Assembly: GCA_937934185.1 (NCBI GenBank)
Contig: CALHAB010000013.1
Location: 1 to 44,798, forward strand
DNA: 44,798 nucleotides
Origin: an uncultured Ignavibacterium sp.
Lineage (GTDB): Bacteria > Bacteroidota > Ignavibacteria > Ignavibacteriales > Ignavibacteriaceae
Direction: 5' to 3'
Shown: in pieces, positions 1-7,849 of the stretch
Layout: every line of letters starts with the position of its first letter
Numbering within the stretch: the first letter of the stretch is position 1
Position numbers and translations under genes: made by a program
The notes under the pieces: model-generated
Told to the model about the DNA's origin: nothing
What the model saw: only the letters and a program-made list of their open reading frames with translations
Databases searched by the model: none

Positions 1-1820
1 GGAACTTCTTTGATTTGAAATATTCTGGAAGGAACATGTCTTGGTGTGGTTGCGTTTCTGATTTGTGATTTTATTTTGCTGATGAGTTCATCGTCAAGAA
101 TTCGGTCATCTTTTGTTACAACGAATAAAATTACTTCAACATCACCGTTTGTATTTTTCCCGACAACCAAACTATCTGCGATTTCTTCCATTGACTCAAC
201 TACTTTATAAATTTCAGCAGTACCGATTCTTACGCCGCCGGGATTTAGTGTTGAATCAGATCGGCCGTAAACAACAACTCCGCCATTCTTCGTAATTTTT
301 ATATAATCACCGTGTCTCCATACTCGCGGGAAATAATTAAAGTAAGCATTAAAATATTTTGAACCGTCTTCATCATTCCAGAAGTATATTGGTCTCGATG
401 GAAAAGGTGCTGTGCAAACAAGCTCTCCTTTTTCTTCAATCAATGAATTACCTGAATCGTCCCACGCTTCTACTTTCATTCCTAATCCACGGCATTGAAT
501 TTCACCTGAATAAACAGGAAGAATCGGACATCCAAGCATAAAGCAGGAAATGATATCAGTTCCACCTGAAATAGAGGAGAGCAAAACATCATCTTTTACA
601 TTTTTGTAAACCCAATGGAAATTTGCATCAGTTAATGGTGATCCGGTTGATAATATTGTTTCAAGGGAATTCAAATCAAATTTTTCTTTTGGAATTAAAC
701 CTGATTTTTCAATCAGTGTAAGATACTTCGGACTTGTTCCGAAGATATTGATTTTTTCGTCCTCGATAATTTTCCAGAGTCTTTCATTTGGATAAGCCGG
801 ATTGCCATCAATCAAAACTATTGTAGATCCGATTTGAAGTGAACCAACCAACCAGTTCCACATCATCCAGCCGCAGGTTGTGAAATATGTAATTACATCT
901 TCTCGCTTTAAATCAGTGTGTAATGCAAGTTCTTTGTAATGCTGTATTAAAGTTCCGCCTGCACCGTGAACGATGCATTTTGGTTTTCCTGTAGTACCTG
1001 ATGAGTACATTATATAAACAGGATGATCAAAATCTGTTTGAATAAATTGAAAATCTTTTTCAGACTGAGTTAATAGTTGTGAGAAATGAATAAAGTTATC
1101 TTCCTCGATTTGTTTATTTGATGATGATTTTAAATCAAAATATTCATCAATCAGAATTATTTTTTGAATTGATGGAATTCTTTTTTTAACCTCAATAATC
1201 TTTTCCTGATTGTCAATATGCTTTCCGCCATAATAATAAGACTTTGTAGCAAATAAAATTTTTGGCTCGATTTGTCCGAAACGATCAACAACACCTTCAA
1301 TTCCGAAATCTGGTGAAGTGCTGCTCCAGACAGCTCCGATTGATGTTGTTGCAAGCATTGCTATAACTGCTTCAGGAAGGTTTGAAACATAACCTGCTAC
1401 TCTGTCTCCTTTACCAATTCCAAAACTTTTAAGTGCGGTTGCAACTTTACGAACAACCGAATTTAATTCTGAATATGATATTCTTACCGATGGATAATTT
1501 TCACGATAAGAAATTAAAGCTGATTTATCATCATTAAATCTTAAAAGATTTTCGGCAAAGTTTAACTTCGCACCAACAAACCACTTTGAGTCTTTTATTC
1601 CTTTATCAATTAAGACTGCATCATAATTTTTTGAATGAATAATTCCTGCATAGTCCCACATATACTCCCAGAATTTTTCAATATTGTTAATTGACCATTC
1701 ATAAAGTTGATGGTAATCCGAAATGTTTATTTTTTCTTTTTCATTAAGATAAGAAATGAACCTGGTGATGTTAGCTTTTTCGATTCGATCTTTTGAAGGT
1801 GTCCAAAGTAATTCATTCAC
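1..1820 (-). CDS. aacS: Acetoacetyl-CoA synthetase (acetoacetate-CoA ligase), 3' end cut by window
   Basis: Not in the ORF track because it runs off the left edge; I read it on the minus strand from a GTG at 1820. It is an ANL-superfamily acyl-CoA ligase that converts acetoacetate, CoA and ATP to acetoacetyl-CoA. Visible signatures are the N-terminal NELLWTPSKDRI block typical of acetoacetyl-CoA synthetases, the AMP-binding loop YSSGTTGKPKCIVHG, and the late hinge motif YGRSDSTLNPGGVRIG. About 606 residues are present of a usual 650 or so, so only the C-terminal tail is missing. The GTG follows a GGAG and lies 17 nt after the flavin-reductase stop. As the last gene of the tyrosine operon it would activate the acetoacetate released by fumarylacetoacetase. 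Confidence 0.93.
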   Translation of the reverse strand, partial: MNELLWTPSKDRIEKANITRFISYLNEKEKINISDYHQLYEWSINNIEKFWEYMWDYAGIIHSKNYDAVLIDKGIKDSKWFVGAKLNFAENLLRFNDDKSALISYRENYPSVRISYSELNSVVRKVATALKSFGIGKGDRVAGYVSNLPEAVIAMLATTSIGAVWSSTSPDFGIEGVVDRFGQIEPKILFATKSYYYGGKHIDNQEKIIEVKKRIPSIQKIILIDEYFDLKSSSNKQIEEDNFIHFSQLLTQSEKDFQFIQTDFDHPVYIMYSSGTTGKPKCIVHGAGGTLIQHYKELALHTDLKREDVITYFTTCGWMMWNWLVGSLQIGSTIVLIDGNPAYPNERLWKIIEDEKINIFGTSPKYLTLIEKSGLIPKEKFDLNSLETILSTGSPLTDANFHWVYKNVKDDVLLSSISGGTDIISCFMLGCPILPVYSGEIQCRGLGMKVEAWDDSGNSLIEEKGELVCTAPFPSRPIYFWNDEDGSKYFNAYFNYFPRVWRHGDYIKITKNGGVVVYGRSDSTLNPGGVRIGTAEIYKVVESMEEIADSLVVGKNTNGDVEVILFVVTKDDRILDDELISKIKSQIRNATTPRHVPSRIFQIKEV

Positions 1821-1837
1821 TTCTTCAATTCTCCGGC

Positions 1838-2812
1838 TTAACTAAACTGATTTGAATATAAAGCAGTCTTCCAGGCAAAATCTGAATCGTTTTTTTCCAA
1901 AGCAAGTTTTGCAGTCAGTTCAAGGAAATATTTTTTCTGATGTTGAGATAAATTCAAATCAAGAGCACATCGAAGCATGTATCTGAAATTTCCCAATCTC
2001 TGATAACGATAAAACGCTTCTTCAGAAATTTCATAATCTGAAAAAGTTTCCGATTTAATCTGATTGATAAAATCATTTACTTCTTTATCATCAGGAATTT
2101 TTTCAACATTTGCAAACTTGCCTAAGTTGTTGGCAGAATAAACAAATGATTGTTTAATAAATTCAGGAAGCTGGTCATAACCTATCCCCTTTTTCTTAAT
2201 CGGTTTCTCAACCTCAAAAATTGCATCACCGCTTGCTCTGCAATAAAAGTCTGCTGACATTCTTGCAACCAGATCAATTTTATCGGGATGAATGACTCCA
2301 TTTACAAATAAATCCTCGGCAATATGAAATTTGACAACTTCACAAATTGCAATGTTTGCAGAAGCACCGCCTTCTCCAAAGCTTCTCATCTCAAGTAATT
2401 TACATTCCATCTGAAAAGGTGATTCCTTAACTCTTTTTGGTTTTACGATATCAGAATCAATTGGAGTTAAACCCGATTTAATAAACTCATCAACGCCATA
2501 TTCATATTCAGTTGAAGCTAAGCTGACTTGTTCAACCATTGAGTATGTAACCGCATTGACAACACACTCTTTAGTTTCAACAAGATTGATGTAAGTATCT
2601 TTTAAAGAACCATCTTTTCCTCTACGTGAAGGAGAGAATGCAATCACAGGTGGATTTGCACCAAAAACATTGAAGAACGAAAATGGTGTTAAGTTATTTG
2701 CACCATTTTTAGAGATAGTTGAAACCAATGCGATTGGTCTTGGCCCGACTCCTCCTTGCAATAATCTTTGAACTTCGGGAACAGAAATTTCAGAAGGTAT
2801 AATTGATTTCAT
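1838..2812 (-). CDS. Flavin reductase-like (FMN-binding split barrel) family protein
   Basis: A 324-residue protein. The N-terminal half is a flavin reductase-like split barrel (GPRPIALVSTIS near residue 23, then NLTPFSFFNVFG and PPVIAFSPSRR), the family that binds FMN and often supplies reduced flavin or acts as a small oxidoreductase. The last 110 or so residues (from about 215) are charged and helical and have no obvious family. It sits between fumarylacetoacetase and acetoacetyl-CoA synthetase on the same strand, so it probably belongs to the aromatic catabolism operon, but its substrate cannot be read from the sequence. The start is an ATG preceded by an A-rich stretch with no clear Shine-Dalgarno. 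Confidence 0.85.
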   Translation of the reverse strand: MKSIIPSEISVPEVQRLLQGGVGPRPIALVSTISKNGANNLTPFSFFNVFGANPPVIAFSPSRRGKDGSLKDTYINLVETKECVVNAVTYSMVEQVSLASTEYEYGVDEFIKSGLTPIDSDIVKPKRVKESPFQMECKLLEMRSFGEGGASANIAICEVVKFHIAEDLFVNGVIHPDKIDLVARMSADFYCRASGDAIFEVEKPIKKKGIGYDQLPEFIKQSFVYSANNLGKFANVEKIPDDKEVNDFINQIKSETFSDYEISEEAFYRYQRLGNFRYMLRCALDLNLSQHQKKYFLELTAKLALEKNDSDFAWKTALYSNQFS

Positions 2813-2859
2813 TTTTATTTCCGTTAAAATCCGTTTAATCAGTTAAATCCGTGTTGCCA
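2813..2859. repeat. Degenerate short repeat in operon spacer (AATCCGT/TTAATCAG type)
   Basis: The 47-bp spacer between the flavin-reductase-like gene and the fumarylacetoacetase gene is made of near-repeats: CCGTTAAAATCCG, TTTAATCAGTTAAATCCG, then GTGTTGCC. It looks like a decayed oligonucleotide tandem repeat. The two other large spacers of this operon also hold repetitive sequence of different wording. Confidence 0.4.
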
Positions 2860-3876
2860 TTAAATTTTTTTCTTTGCAAGAATTGAACGACTGACTTTTG
2901 ATTTTTTTATTTTATTCTTCAGTACTCCCAATCCAGTAATTTCAAGCTCCATTTCATCTCCATCCTGCAGCCAGATTGGAGTAAACTGCTCGCCCTTTGA
3001 TTTTGCTTCCAGTGCCCAGGTTCCATTCAGCTCAAGATAACAACCAGTGCCGACTGTACCGCTGCCAATTACATCACCTGGATAAAGAGTAACTCCGTAA
3101 GAAGCTCTCTCAATTAACTCTGCAAAAGTCCAGTTCATATCTTTCAGGTTTCCATCTGATATTTGCTTACCATTGTGCCGTGCAATCATCCTCAAATCAT
3201 ATTTATTTCCATAAGGAGTAGAAATTTTATATGGCTCAAGTTCGTCAGTTGTTACTAACCACGGACCTAATGAAGTTGCAAAATCTTTTCCCTTAGCCGG
3301 ACCGAGATTTAATTTCATTTCTTCCATCTGTAAGACTCTCGCAGACCAATCATTCATAACCATATATCCGGCAATATAACTATCTGCTTTTTCTGCTGGG
3401 ATGTTCTTCCCTTTCTTACCAATGACTATTGCACATTCAAGTTCAAAATCCAATTGCTGCAGATGATCATCCTCGACTTCAATAATGCCTTCTCCAAATA
3501 CTGCATTGTGATTTGTAAAATAGAAAACAGGAAATTGATCGAACTCAGGAATCATCGGCACACCGCGGTTTCTTCTTGCAGTTTCTACATGCTGTCTGAA
3601 AGCATATCCGTCACGCATTGAAGTTGGGTTCGGAACAGGTGAAAGTAATCTGACTGATTTCAGCTTTAAATCAGATTTTATATTTCCATTTTTTATTTCA
3701 CTGAAAACTTTTTTTGCGAGTTTCATTGTTCCGGCTTCGCCTTCCAGAAACTCTTTCATAGTTGAGGGTAGTTTTAACTTTAGTCTTCGTGCTGAATTTT
3801 GTAAATCGAAAATTAAATCATTGTATAAAATGCCGAGTCTTTGATCTTTTCGAAATTGATATGTAATAAGTTTCAT
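2860..3876 (-). CDS. Fumarylacetoacetate hydrolase family protein (probable fumarylacetoacetase)
   Basis: A 338-residue FAH-family hydrolase. The metal-binding core is visible as FELECAIVIGK (acidic pair in the ELE segment, about residues 144-150), followed by the family blocks MVMNDWSARVLQ and LGPAKGKDFATSLGPW, which match fumarylacetoacetases more than the short FAH-like decarboxylases. It would hydrolyse fumarylacetoacetate to fumarate and acetoacetate, the last step of homogentisate breakdown. The location downstream of homogentisate dioxygenase and upstream of an acetoacetate-activating enzyme supports that substrate. A repeat-flanked four-helix-bundle pseudogene lies immediately upstream, so this gene is now about 680 bp from hmgA. 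Confidence 0.9.
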   Translation of the reverse strand: MKLITYQFRKDQRLGILYNDLIFDLQNSARRLKLKLPSTMKEFLEGEAGTMKLAKKVFSEIKNGNIKSDLKLKSVRLLSPVPNPTSMRDGYAFRQHVETARRNRGVPMIPEFDQFPVFYFTNHNAVFGEGIIEVEDDHLQQLDFELECAIVIGKKGKNIPAEKADSYIAGYMVMNDWSARVLQMEEMKLNLGPAKGKDFATSLGPWLVTTDELEPYKISTPYGNKYDLRMIARHNGKQISDGNLKDMNWTFAELIERASYGVTLYPGDVIGSGTVGTGCYLELNGTWALEAKSKGEQFTPIWLQDGDEMELEITGLGVLKNKIKKSKVSRSILAKKKI

Positions 3877-3903
3877 TTTACACTTTCTATCTGTTTTAGT
3901 TAT

Positions 3904-3930
3904 GTGGTATAAGGTATATGGTATAAGGTT
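3904..3930. repeat. Left GGTATAAGG repeat cluster of the four-helix-bundle insertion
   Basis: Two exact copies of GGTATAAGG (3906-3914 and 3920-3928) separated by TATAT. The reverse complement of the same 9-mer recurs on the far side of the four-helix-bundle pseudogene at 4491-4551, so the clusters form an inverted pair around the gene. A further 10-bp inverted repeat, GGTTTATAAT (3927-3936) / ATTATAAACC (3969-3978), starts inside the second copy. Confidence 0.7.
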
Positions 3931-3992
3931 TATAATTTAAGTTAAATTTTAATTTCAATTAGATTTTTATTATAAACCAAATCATCTTATGA

Positions 3993-4404
3993 TTAAGCTT
4001 TCTGGGATTTCACAAAATTTATATAACCATTTAAAGTTTTCTTGGCTTCTTCGATTAAAAATTCTCCTTCTATCTTTAAAGTTTCATCAATAAAATTTAA
4101 GTCGAAACAACTTAACAGATGGTCTTTTAATTCGTATAAAGAAGCCCGTGATATTCGATAGAATTGGATTCCTTCCTGATAATGAAATCTGCCATATCCT
4201 TCTGCAATATTTGCCGTTGAGCTGACACTTGCTTTCCTTATCTGAAAATCCAGATTATGTTTTTCTTCCTTAGGCAGATGCCTGAGAATTTTCATTATAA
4301 AAAAATAATTTCACATCACGACATTTTTGCCATTCAACCAGACTTGTAAAATCTCTGTCACTGTTATAAAACTCTTTAAGTTCATTTATAAAATCATCTT
4401 CCAT
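3993..4404 (-). pseudogene. Four-helix-bundle protein (23S rRNA IVS / Avd-like family), frameshifted
   Basis: The track lists only 3993..4295. Upstream, in another frame, an ATG at 4404 opens a 44-codon reading frame (stop at 4270-4272) encoding SLVEWQKCRDVKLFF, the expected N-terminus of this family. The second part has the family hallmarks RKASVSSTANIAEGYGR, YRISRASLYELKDHL and CFDLNF. The frames separate at a run of seven T (4299-4305 on the plus strand as A7). Removing one base gives one continuous protein of about 136 residues, the usual length. This may be a true frameshift, slippage at the homopolymer, or a sequencing error. Known members lie in rRNA intervening sequences or accompany diversity-generating retroelements; this one is in an operon spacer between inverted repeat clusters. 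Confidence 0.85.
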
Positions 4405-4490
4405 AGTCTTTACTACTAATTTCTATAAGATTTAACTTTTAATAATTTTAATTAACGACAATTCAAAATATTTAAAAACTATAAACATTA

Positions 4491-4551
4491 TCCTTATACC
4501 TTATACCGTAACCTTATACCTTTTACCGTATACCGTATACCTTACACCTTA
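4491..4551. repeat. Right CCTTATACC repeat cluster of the four-helix-bundle insertion
   Basis: About 60 bp of degenerate 7-9-mers (CCTTATACC at 4492-4500 and 4512-4520, interspersed with TTATACCG, TTTTACCG and TATACCG units). It is the reverse complement of the GGTATAAGG units at 3904-3930. It ends 5 bp before the hmgA stop codon. The stretch between this cluster and the pseudogene start (4405-4490) is plain AT-rich sequence in which I see nothing else. Confidence 0.7.
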
Positions 4552-4556
4552 TTTCC

Positions 4557-5723
4557 TTATCCCTTTTCCAGCCACGATTGAGCATAATCCTCAACCATAG
4601 TTTCCTTAACATTCCTTGTTACCTGAAGCGGCTGAAAAGTATCAATCATTACAGCATATTCTTCAGTTTCTTTTTTGCCGATTGATGCTTCTGTTTTACC
4701 CGGCTGTGGTCCGTGCGGAATTCCCATCGGATGCAATGTAATTGATCCTTCCTGAACACCTGTTCGTGACATAAAATCTCCGTGGACGTAATAAAGAACT
4801 TCGTCGCTGTCAACATTTGAATGATAATATGGAGCAGGAATTGCCTGCGGATGAAAATCATATAATCTCGGAACGAAGTTGCAAACAACAAAATGTTCTG
4901 TTACAAAAGCAAGATGAATCGGAGGCGGTAAATGTATTTTACCAACTTTAGGAGCATATTCTTTTATGTTGAATGCATAAGGATAAAGAAATCCATCCCA
5001 ACCGACAACATCAAAAGGATGATGCGGCAATCTGTATTCAAACATTCTGTTTCTTACTTTAAGCATTAGTCTGAAGTCCCCTTTCTTATCAATTGGTTCC
5101 ATATAAGCTGGTGGACGAAAATCTCTTTCGTAATACGGCGCATCTTCAGTCAACTGACCATATTCATTCCTGAAGTGTCTTGGTATTTCAAAAGGTGTGT
5201 CGGATTCAACAATAAGTAGTTTGTTATTTTTATAATCATCAAACTTTAATTGATATGTAGTTCCCTTTGGAATAATAAGGTAATCCCATTGTTCAAATTT
5301 TAAATCACCATATTCAGAAAGTAAATGACCACTTCCGTAATGAACGAAAATCATCTCGTGCATCTGAGCATTTCGATAAAAGAATTCCGCATCTTCAGTT
5401 ATTGTTGCTGTTGAAATAGTGATATGACTGTTTTTCAGAAATTCATTTCTTGCAGTGATGATATTTCCTTTACTTTCTTTTTTGCCAGTTATAAAATGAT
5501 AGTACTGTAACGGAGCATCATTCCAGTCATTTGCAGAGGTATCAATATCAACTTCGCTAATTTTCTCTGTTTCAGGCGGCATATACAGATGGTATTTATT
5601 AGAGTAAATTCCGGAAAAACCTTTTGTGCTGAATAATTCTTCACGATATAAAGTTCCGTCTTCTTTATAGAATGTTATGTGACGCTTTGGTGGAACTTTA
5701 CCAAGTCTAACATAATATGGCAT
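4557..5723 (-). CDS. hmgA: Homogentisate 1,2-dioxygenase
   Basis: A cupin-fold iron dioxygenase that opens the ring of homogentisate to give maleylacetoacetate. The track starts at a TTG (5729), but an ATG two codons later (5723) sits 6 nt after a GGAGG, so I use that; the product is 388 residues (MPYYVRLGKVPPKRH...). The C-terminal active-site region is visible: PAPYYHSNVDSDEV (iron-ligand His and nearby acidic residue, about 301-308) and LHPMGIPHGPQPG (second His, about 337). This is the shorter bacterial form rather than the 430-450-residue form. It lies directly downstream of 4-hydroxyphenylpyruvate dioxygenase on the same strand, giving consecutive pathway steps. Confidence 0.95.
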   Translation of the reverse strand: MPYYVRLGKVPPKRHITFYKEDGTLYREELFSTKGFSGIYSNKYHLYMPPETEKISEVDIDTSANDWNDAPLQYYHFITGKKESKGNIITARNEFLKNSHITISTATITEDAEFFYRNAQMHEMIFVHYGSGHLLSEYGDLKFEQWDYLIIPKGTTYQLKFDDYKNNKLLIVESDTPFEIPRHFRNEYGQLTEDAPYYERDFRPPAYMEPIDKKGDFRLMLKVRNRMFEYRLPHHPFDVVGWDGFLYPYAFNIKEYAPKVGKIHLPPPIHLAFVTEHFVVCNFVPRLYDFHPQAIPAPYYHSNVDSDEVLYYVHGDFMSRTGVQEGSITLHPMGIPHGPQPGKTEASIGKKETEEYAVMIDTFQPLQVTRNVKETMVEDYAQSWLEKG

Positions 5724-5763
5724 AAACAACCTCCGTTAAAATTTTAATTTCAATTTTTGTTTT

Positions 5764-5852
5764 CAATCAATCATTCATTCAATCAGTTAATCTCTCATTT
5801 TTTTTATCTGAACTACAGTGGATTGAATGATTTGCTGATTGAGTGACTGAAT
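5764..5852. repeat. Imperfect inverted repeat of ATTCAATC-type units in the hpd-hmgA spacer
   Basis: The spacer holds CAATCAATCATTCATTCAATCAG (5764-5786, quoted here as tandem CAATCATT units) and, about 35 bp on, GATTGAATGATTTGCTGATT (5821-5840), whose reverse complement shares AATCATT(CATT)CAATC with the left arm. Transcribed, the arms could form a long imperfect stem. There is no T-tract, so it does not look like a simple terminator. Confidence 0.5.
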
Positions 5853-5853
5853 T

Positions 5854-6972
5854 TTATTCTTCTTTATCGAAACTTCCTCTTTGCATCTGATCTCTTTCAA
5901 TTGATTCAAATAATGCCTGAAAGTTTCCTTGTCCGAAACCTTCTGCACCTTCGCATCTCTGAATTATTTCATAGAAGAATGTCGGTCGATCACTAATAGG
6001 CTTAGTAAACAACTGAAGCAAATATCCTTGCCCTTCAGTGTCACAAAGAATACCGTACTTTCTCAGTTCATTTATGTCTTCTTTTACTTTGATTCCTTTT
6101 TCTTTCAGCATCTCATAATAAGTGTCGGGAGGATTGCTCAGAAATTCCACTCCATTATTTCGCATCGCTTTAATAGTTGATATTATATCATTTGTTGTAA
6201 TTGCAACATGCTGAATTCCGCTTCCGAGATATTCTTCAATGAATTCTTCAATCTGAGATTTTTTAATTCCTTCATAAGGTTCGTTGATTGGATTTTTTAC
6301 TACTGCTTCCTTTGAACGCACAACTTTCGAAAGTAATGCAGAATATTGAGTTGAAATATCGCCTGGACCAAATTCAATAAAAGTTTCAAAGTTTAATGTA
6401 GTGTTGATATAATTTGCCCAAAGATTCATTTCATTGGTTCTGACATTTCCAACTATATGGTCAATCGTTTGCAAACCGGTTTCTTCTCTGTGAATTGTAA
6501 TATTCTGAATTGGTTTTCCAAATCCGGGTTTGAAGATTCCTTTGTAGTTATCTCTGTTAATAAAAACTATTTCACAATCATCATAAAGACGAATAGCAGC
6601 TTCTTCAACAAATCCGTTTTCATCTTCAAATTTCTTTGGCGGTCGAATTGGAATTCCCCCGTTCTTGATTGCAACTTCAAAAGTTTTTTTAACATCATAA
6701 ACTTTCAGAGCCCATCTTTTAACTCCATCACCGTGTTTCTCAACAAACGAGGCAATTTCAAAATTAGTTGGCTTAATTGCAGATGAAACAACAATGTTGA
6801 TGTTATTTAATGAAAGCAGATATGATACTTTATCCTTAACACCTGTCTCGGGTCCGCTGTAACCGACTATATTCAAACCCATTGCTTTGGCATGCCAATA
6901 TGCCCACATCTTTGCAGAGCCGACATAAAACTCTACATAATCATATCCAATGATTCCTGCTTTGTCACTCAT
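5854..6972 (-). CDS. hpd: 4-Hydroxyphenylpyruvate dioxygenase
   Basis: A 372-residue Fe(II) vicinal-oxygen-chelate enzyme that converts 4-hydroxyphenylpyruvate (from tyrosine transamination) to homogentisate. The three expected metal ligands are visible: His172 in IDHIVGNV, His255 in SGIQHVAITTNDI, and Glu335 in FFYEIIQRC. The C-terminal GFGQGNFQALFESIERDQ block is also typical of the family. The ATG is preceded by AAGGAGTTTTAAT, a good Shine-Dalgarno. It is the first gene of the tyrosine operon. A TAAATTTG (minus strand, 7013-7020) resembles the Bacteroidota -7 element, but a TTG lies 27 rather than about 20 nt upstream, so the promoter is uncertain. Confidence 0.96.
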   Translation of the reverse strand: MSDKAGIIGYDYVEFYVGSAKMWAYWHAKAMGLNIVGYSGPETGVKDKVSYLLSLNNINIVVSSAIKPTNFEIASFVEKHGDGVKRWALKVYDVKKTFEVAIKNGGIPIRPPKKFEDENGFVEEAAIRLYDDCEIVFINRDNYKGIFKPGFGKPIQNITIHREETGLQTIDHIVGNVRTNEMNLWANYINTTLNFETFIEFGPGDISTQYSALLSKVVRSKEAVVKNPINEPYEGIKKSQIEEFIEEYLGSGIQHVAITTNDIISTIKAMRNNGVEFLSNPPDTYYEMLKEKGIKVKEDINELRKYGILCDTEGQGYLLQLFTKPISDRPTFFYEIIQRCEGAEGFGQGNFQALFESIERDQMQRGSFDKEE

Positions 6973-7071
6973 ATTAAAACTCCTTGGATTAGTTGAGGGA
7001 AATTTTCTTGCTCAAATTTAACAGAATTTCATCGTAATAGAAAAGTTCAAAGAACTATCTTTTATTCATTT

Positions 7072-7782
7072 TTATTTGATGCTGTCAAGTAAAAAGAAAT
7101 TATTCTGCTTGACATTTTTCTTTACATCAAAATTTTTATCTGAGTAATTACAAATATTTTCGACAGGACATTCATAACATTTGGGATGTGTCGGAGTGCA
7201 AAACTCTCTTCCCAATCTTAAAAGATTAGTATGAAAAGAATGTGCAACACCTTCGGGTAAATGTGATTTGATTTCATTGAATGTTTTTTCAGGTGATGAT
7301 GTTTTAACCAATCCAACACGATTTAATATTCTGTGAACATGTGTATCAACAGGACAAACATTTCTGTCAAATGCAAAAAGTAAAACACAACTTGCTGTCT
7401 TTACTCCTATACCTTTATGTGATGATAATTCTCCAAGAACTTCATCATCATTTTTTCGTTTGAGATAGTTTAACGAAAGTTTGCCATTTTTCTTTTGAAG
7501 ATTTGAAAGAAAATTTTTTATTGCTTGTGATTTCTGTTTAGCTAATCCGGCGACTTTAATAAGCTTTTCAAGTTGCGAAGTTTTCAATGTCAGAACATCG
7601 TCCCAACTCTTAATATGATTTTTAAGATTAAGAAAAGCTTTGTAAGAATTTTTGTCATTAGTATTCTGAGAAAGAATTGTTCCAATGATTATATCAATTG
7701 GATTCGGAAGTTTCTTTTGCCTTTCGGGAATTCCGAAGTGGTTAATTAACAATTGATTGATTTTTTCTATTTGTTTTTTCAT
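7072..7782 (-). CDS. nth: Endonuclease III-type DNA glycosylase/AP lyase
   Basis: A base-excision repair enzyme of the HhH-GPD family, 236 residues from the ATG at 7782. The track's TTG start at 7809 adds nine residues not seen in the family. Seen in the sequence: the helix-hairpin-helix SSHKGIGVKTA with the catalytic lysine (about K128), the catalytic aspartate in PVDTHVHR (about D146), and a complete [4Fe-4S] cluster loop C-x6-C-x2-C-x5-C (C195, C202, C205, C211). The cluster sets it apart from cluster-less relatives. It is transcribed away from glmM, 99 bp upstream of hpd, so joint regulation with the tyrosine operon is unproven. Confidence 0.93.
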   Translation of the reverse strand: MKKQIEKINQLLINHFGIPERQKKLPNPIDIIIGTILSQNTNDKNSYKAFLNLKNHIKSWDDVLTLKTSQLEKLIKVAGLAKQKSQAIKNFLSNLQKKNGKLSLNYLKRKNDDEVLGELSSHKGIGVKTASCVLLFAFDRNVCPVDTHVHRILNRVGLVKTSSPEKTFNEIKSHLPEGVAHSFHTNLLRLGREFCTPTHPKCYECPVENICNYSDKNFDVKKNVKQNNFFLLDSIK

Positions 7783-7849
7783 ATAAGATTTCTCACACAA
7801 AGATATCAATGTATTTGATTATTTTTGAAAAAAATTTTTAGGAGATTAA

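Noticed and set aside
4491-4551. CRISPR-like or telomere-like tandem array
   Set aside because: Units are short (7-9 bp) and degenerate, without spacers; better read as the right end of the four-helix-bundle element.
7013-7020. TAAATTTG upstream of hpd as a firm promoter
   Set aside because: The nearest TTG is 27 nt away instead of about 20, so it is not annotated as a promoter feature.
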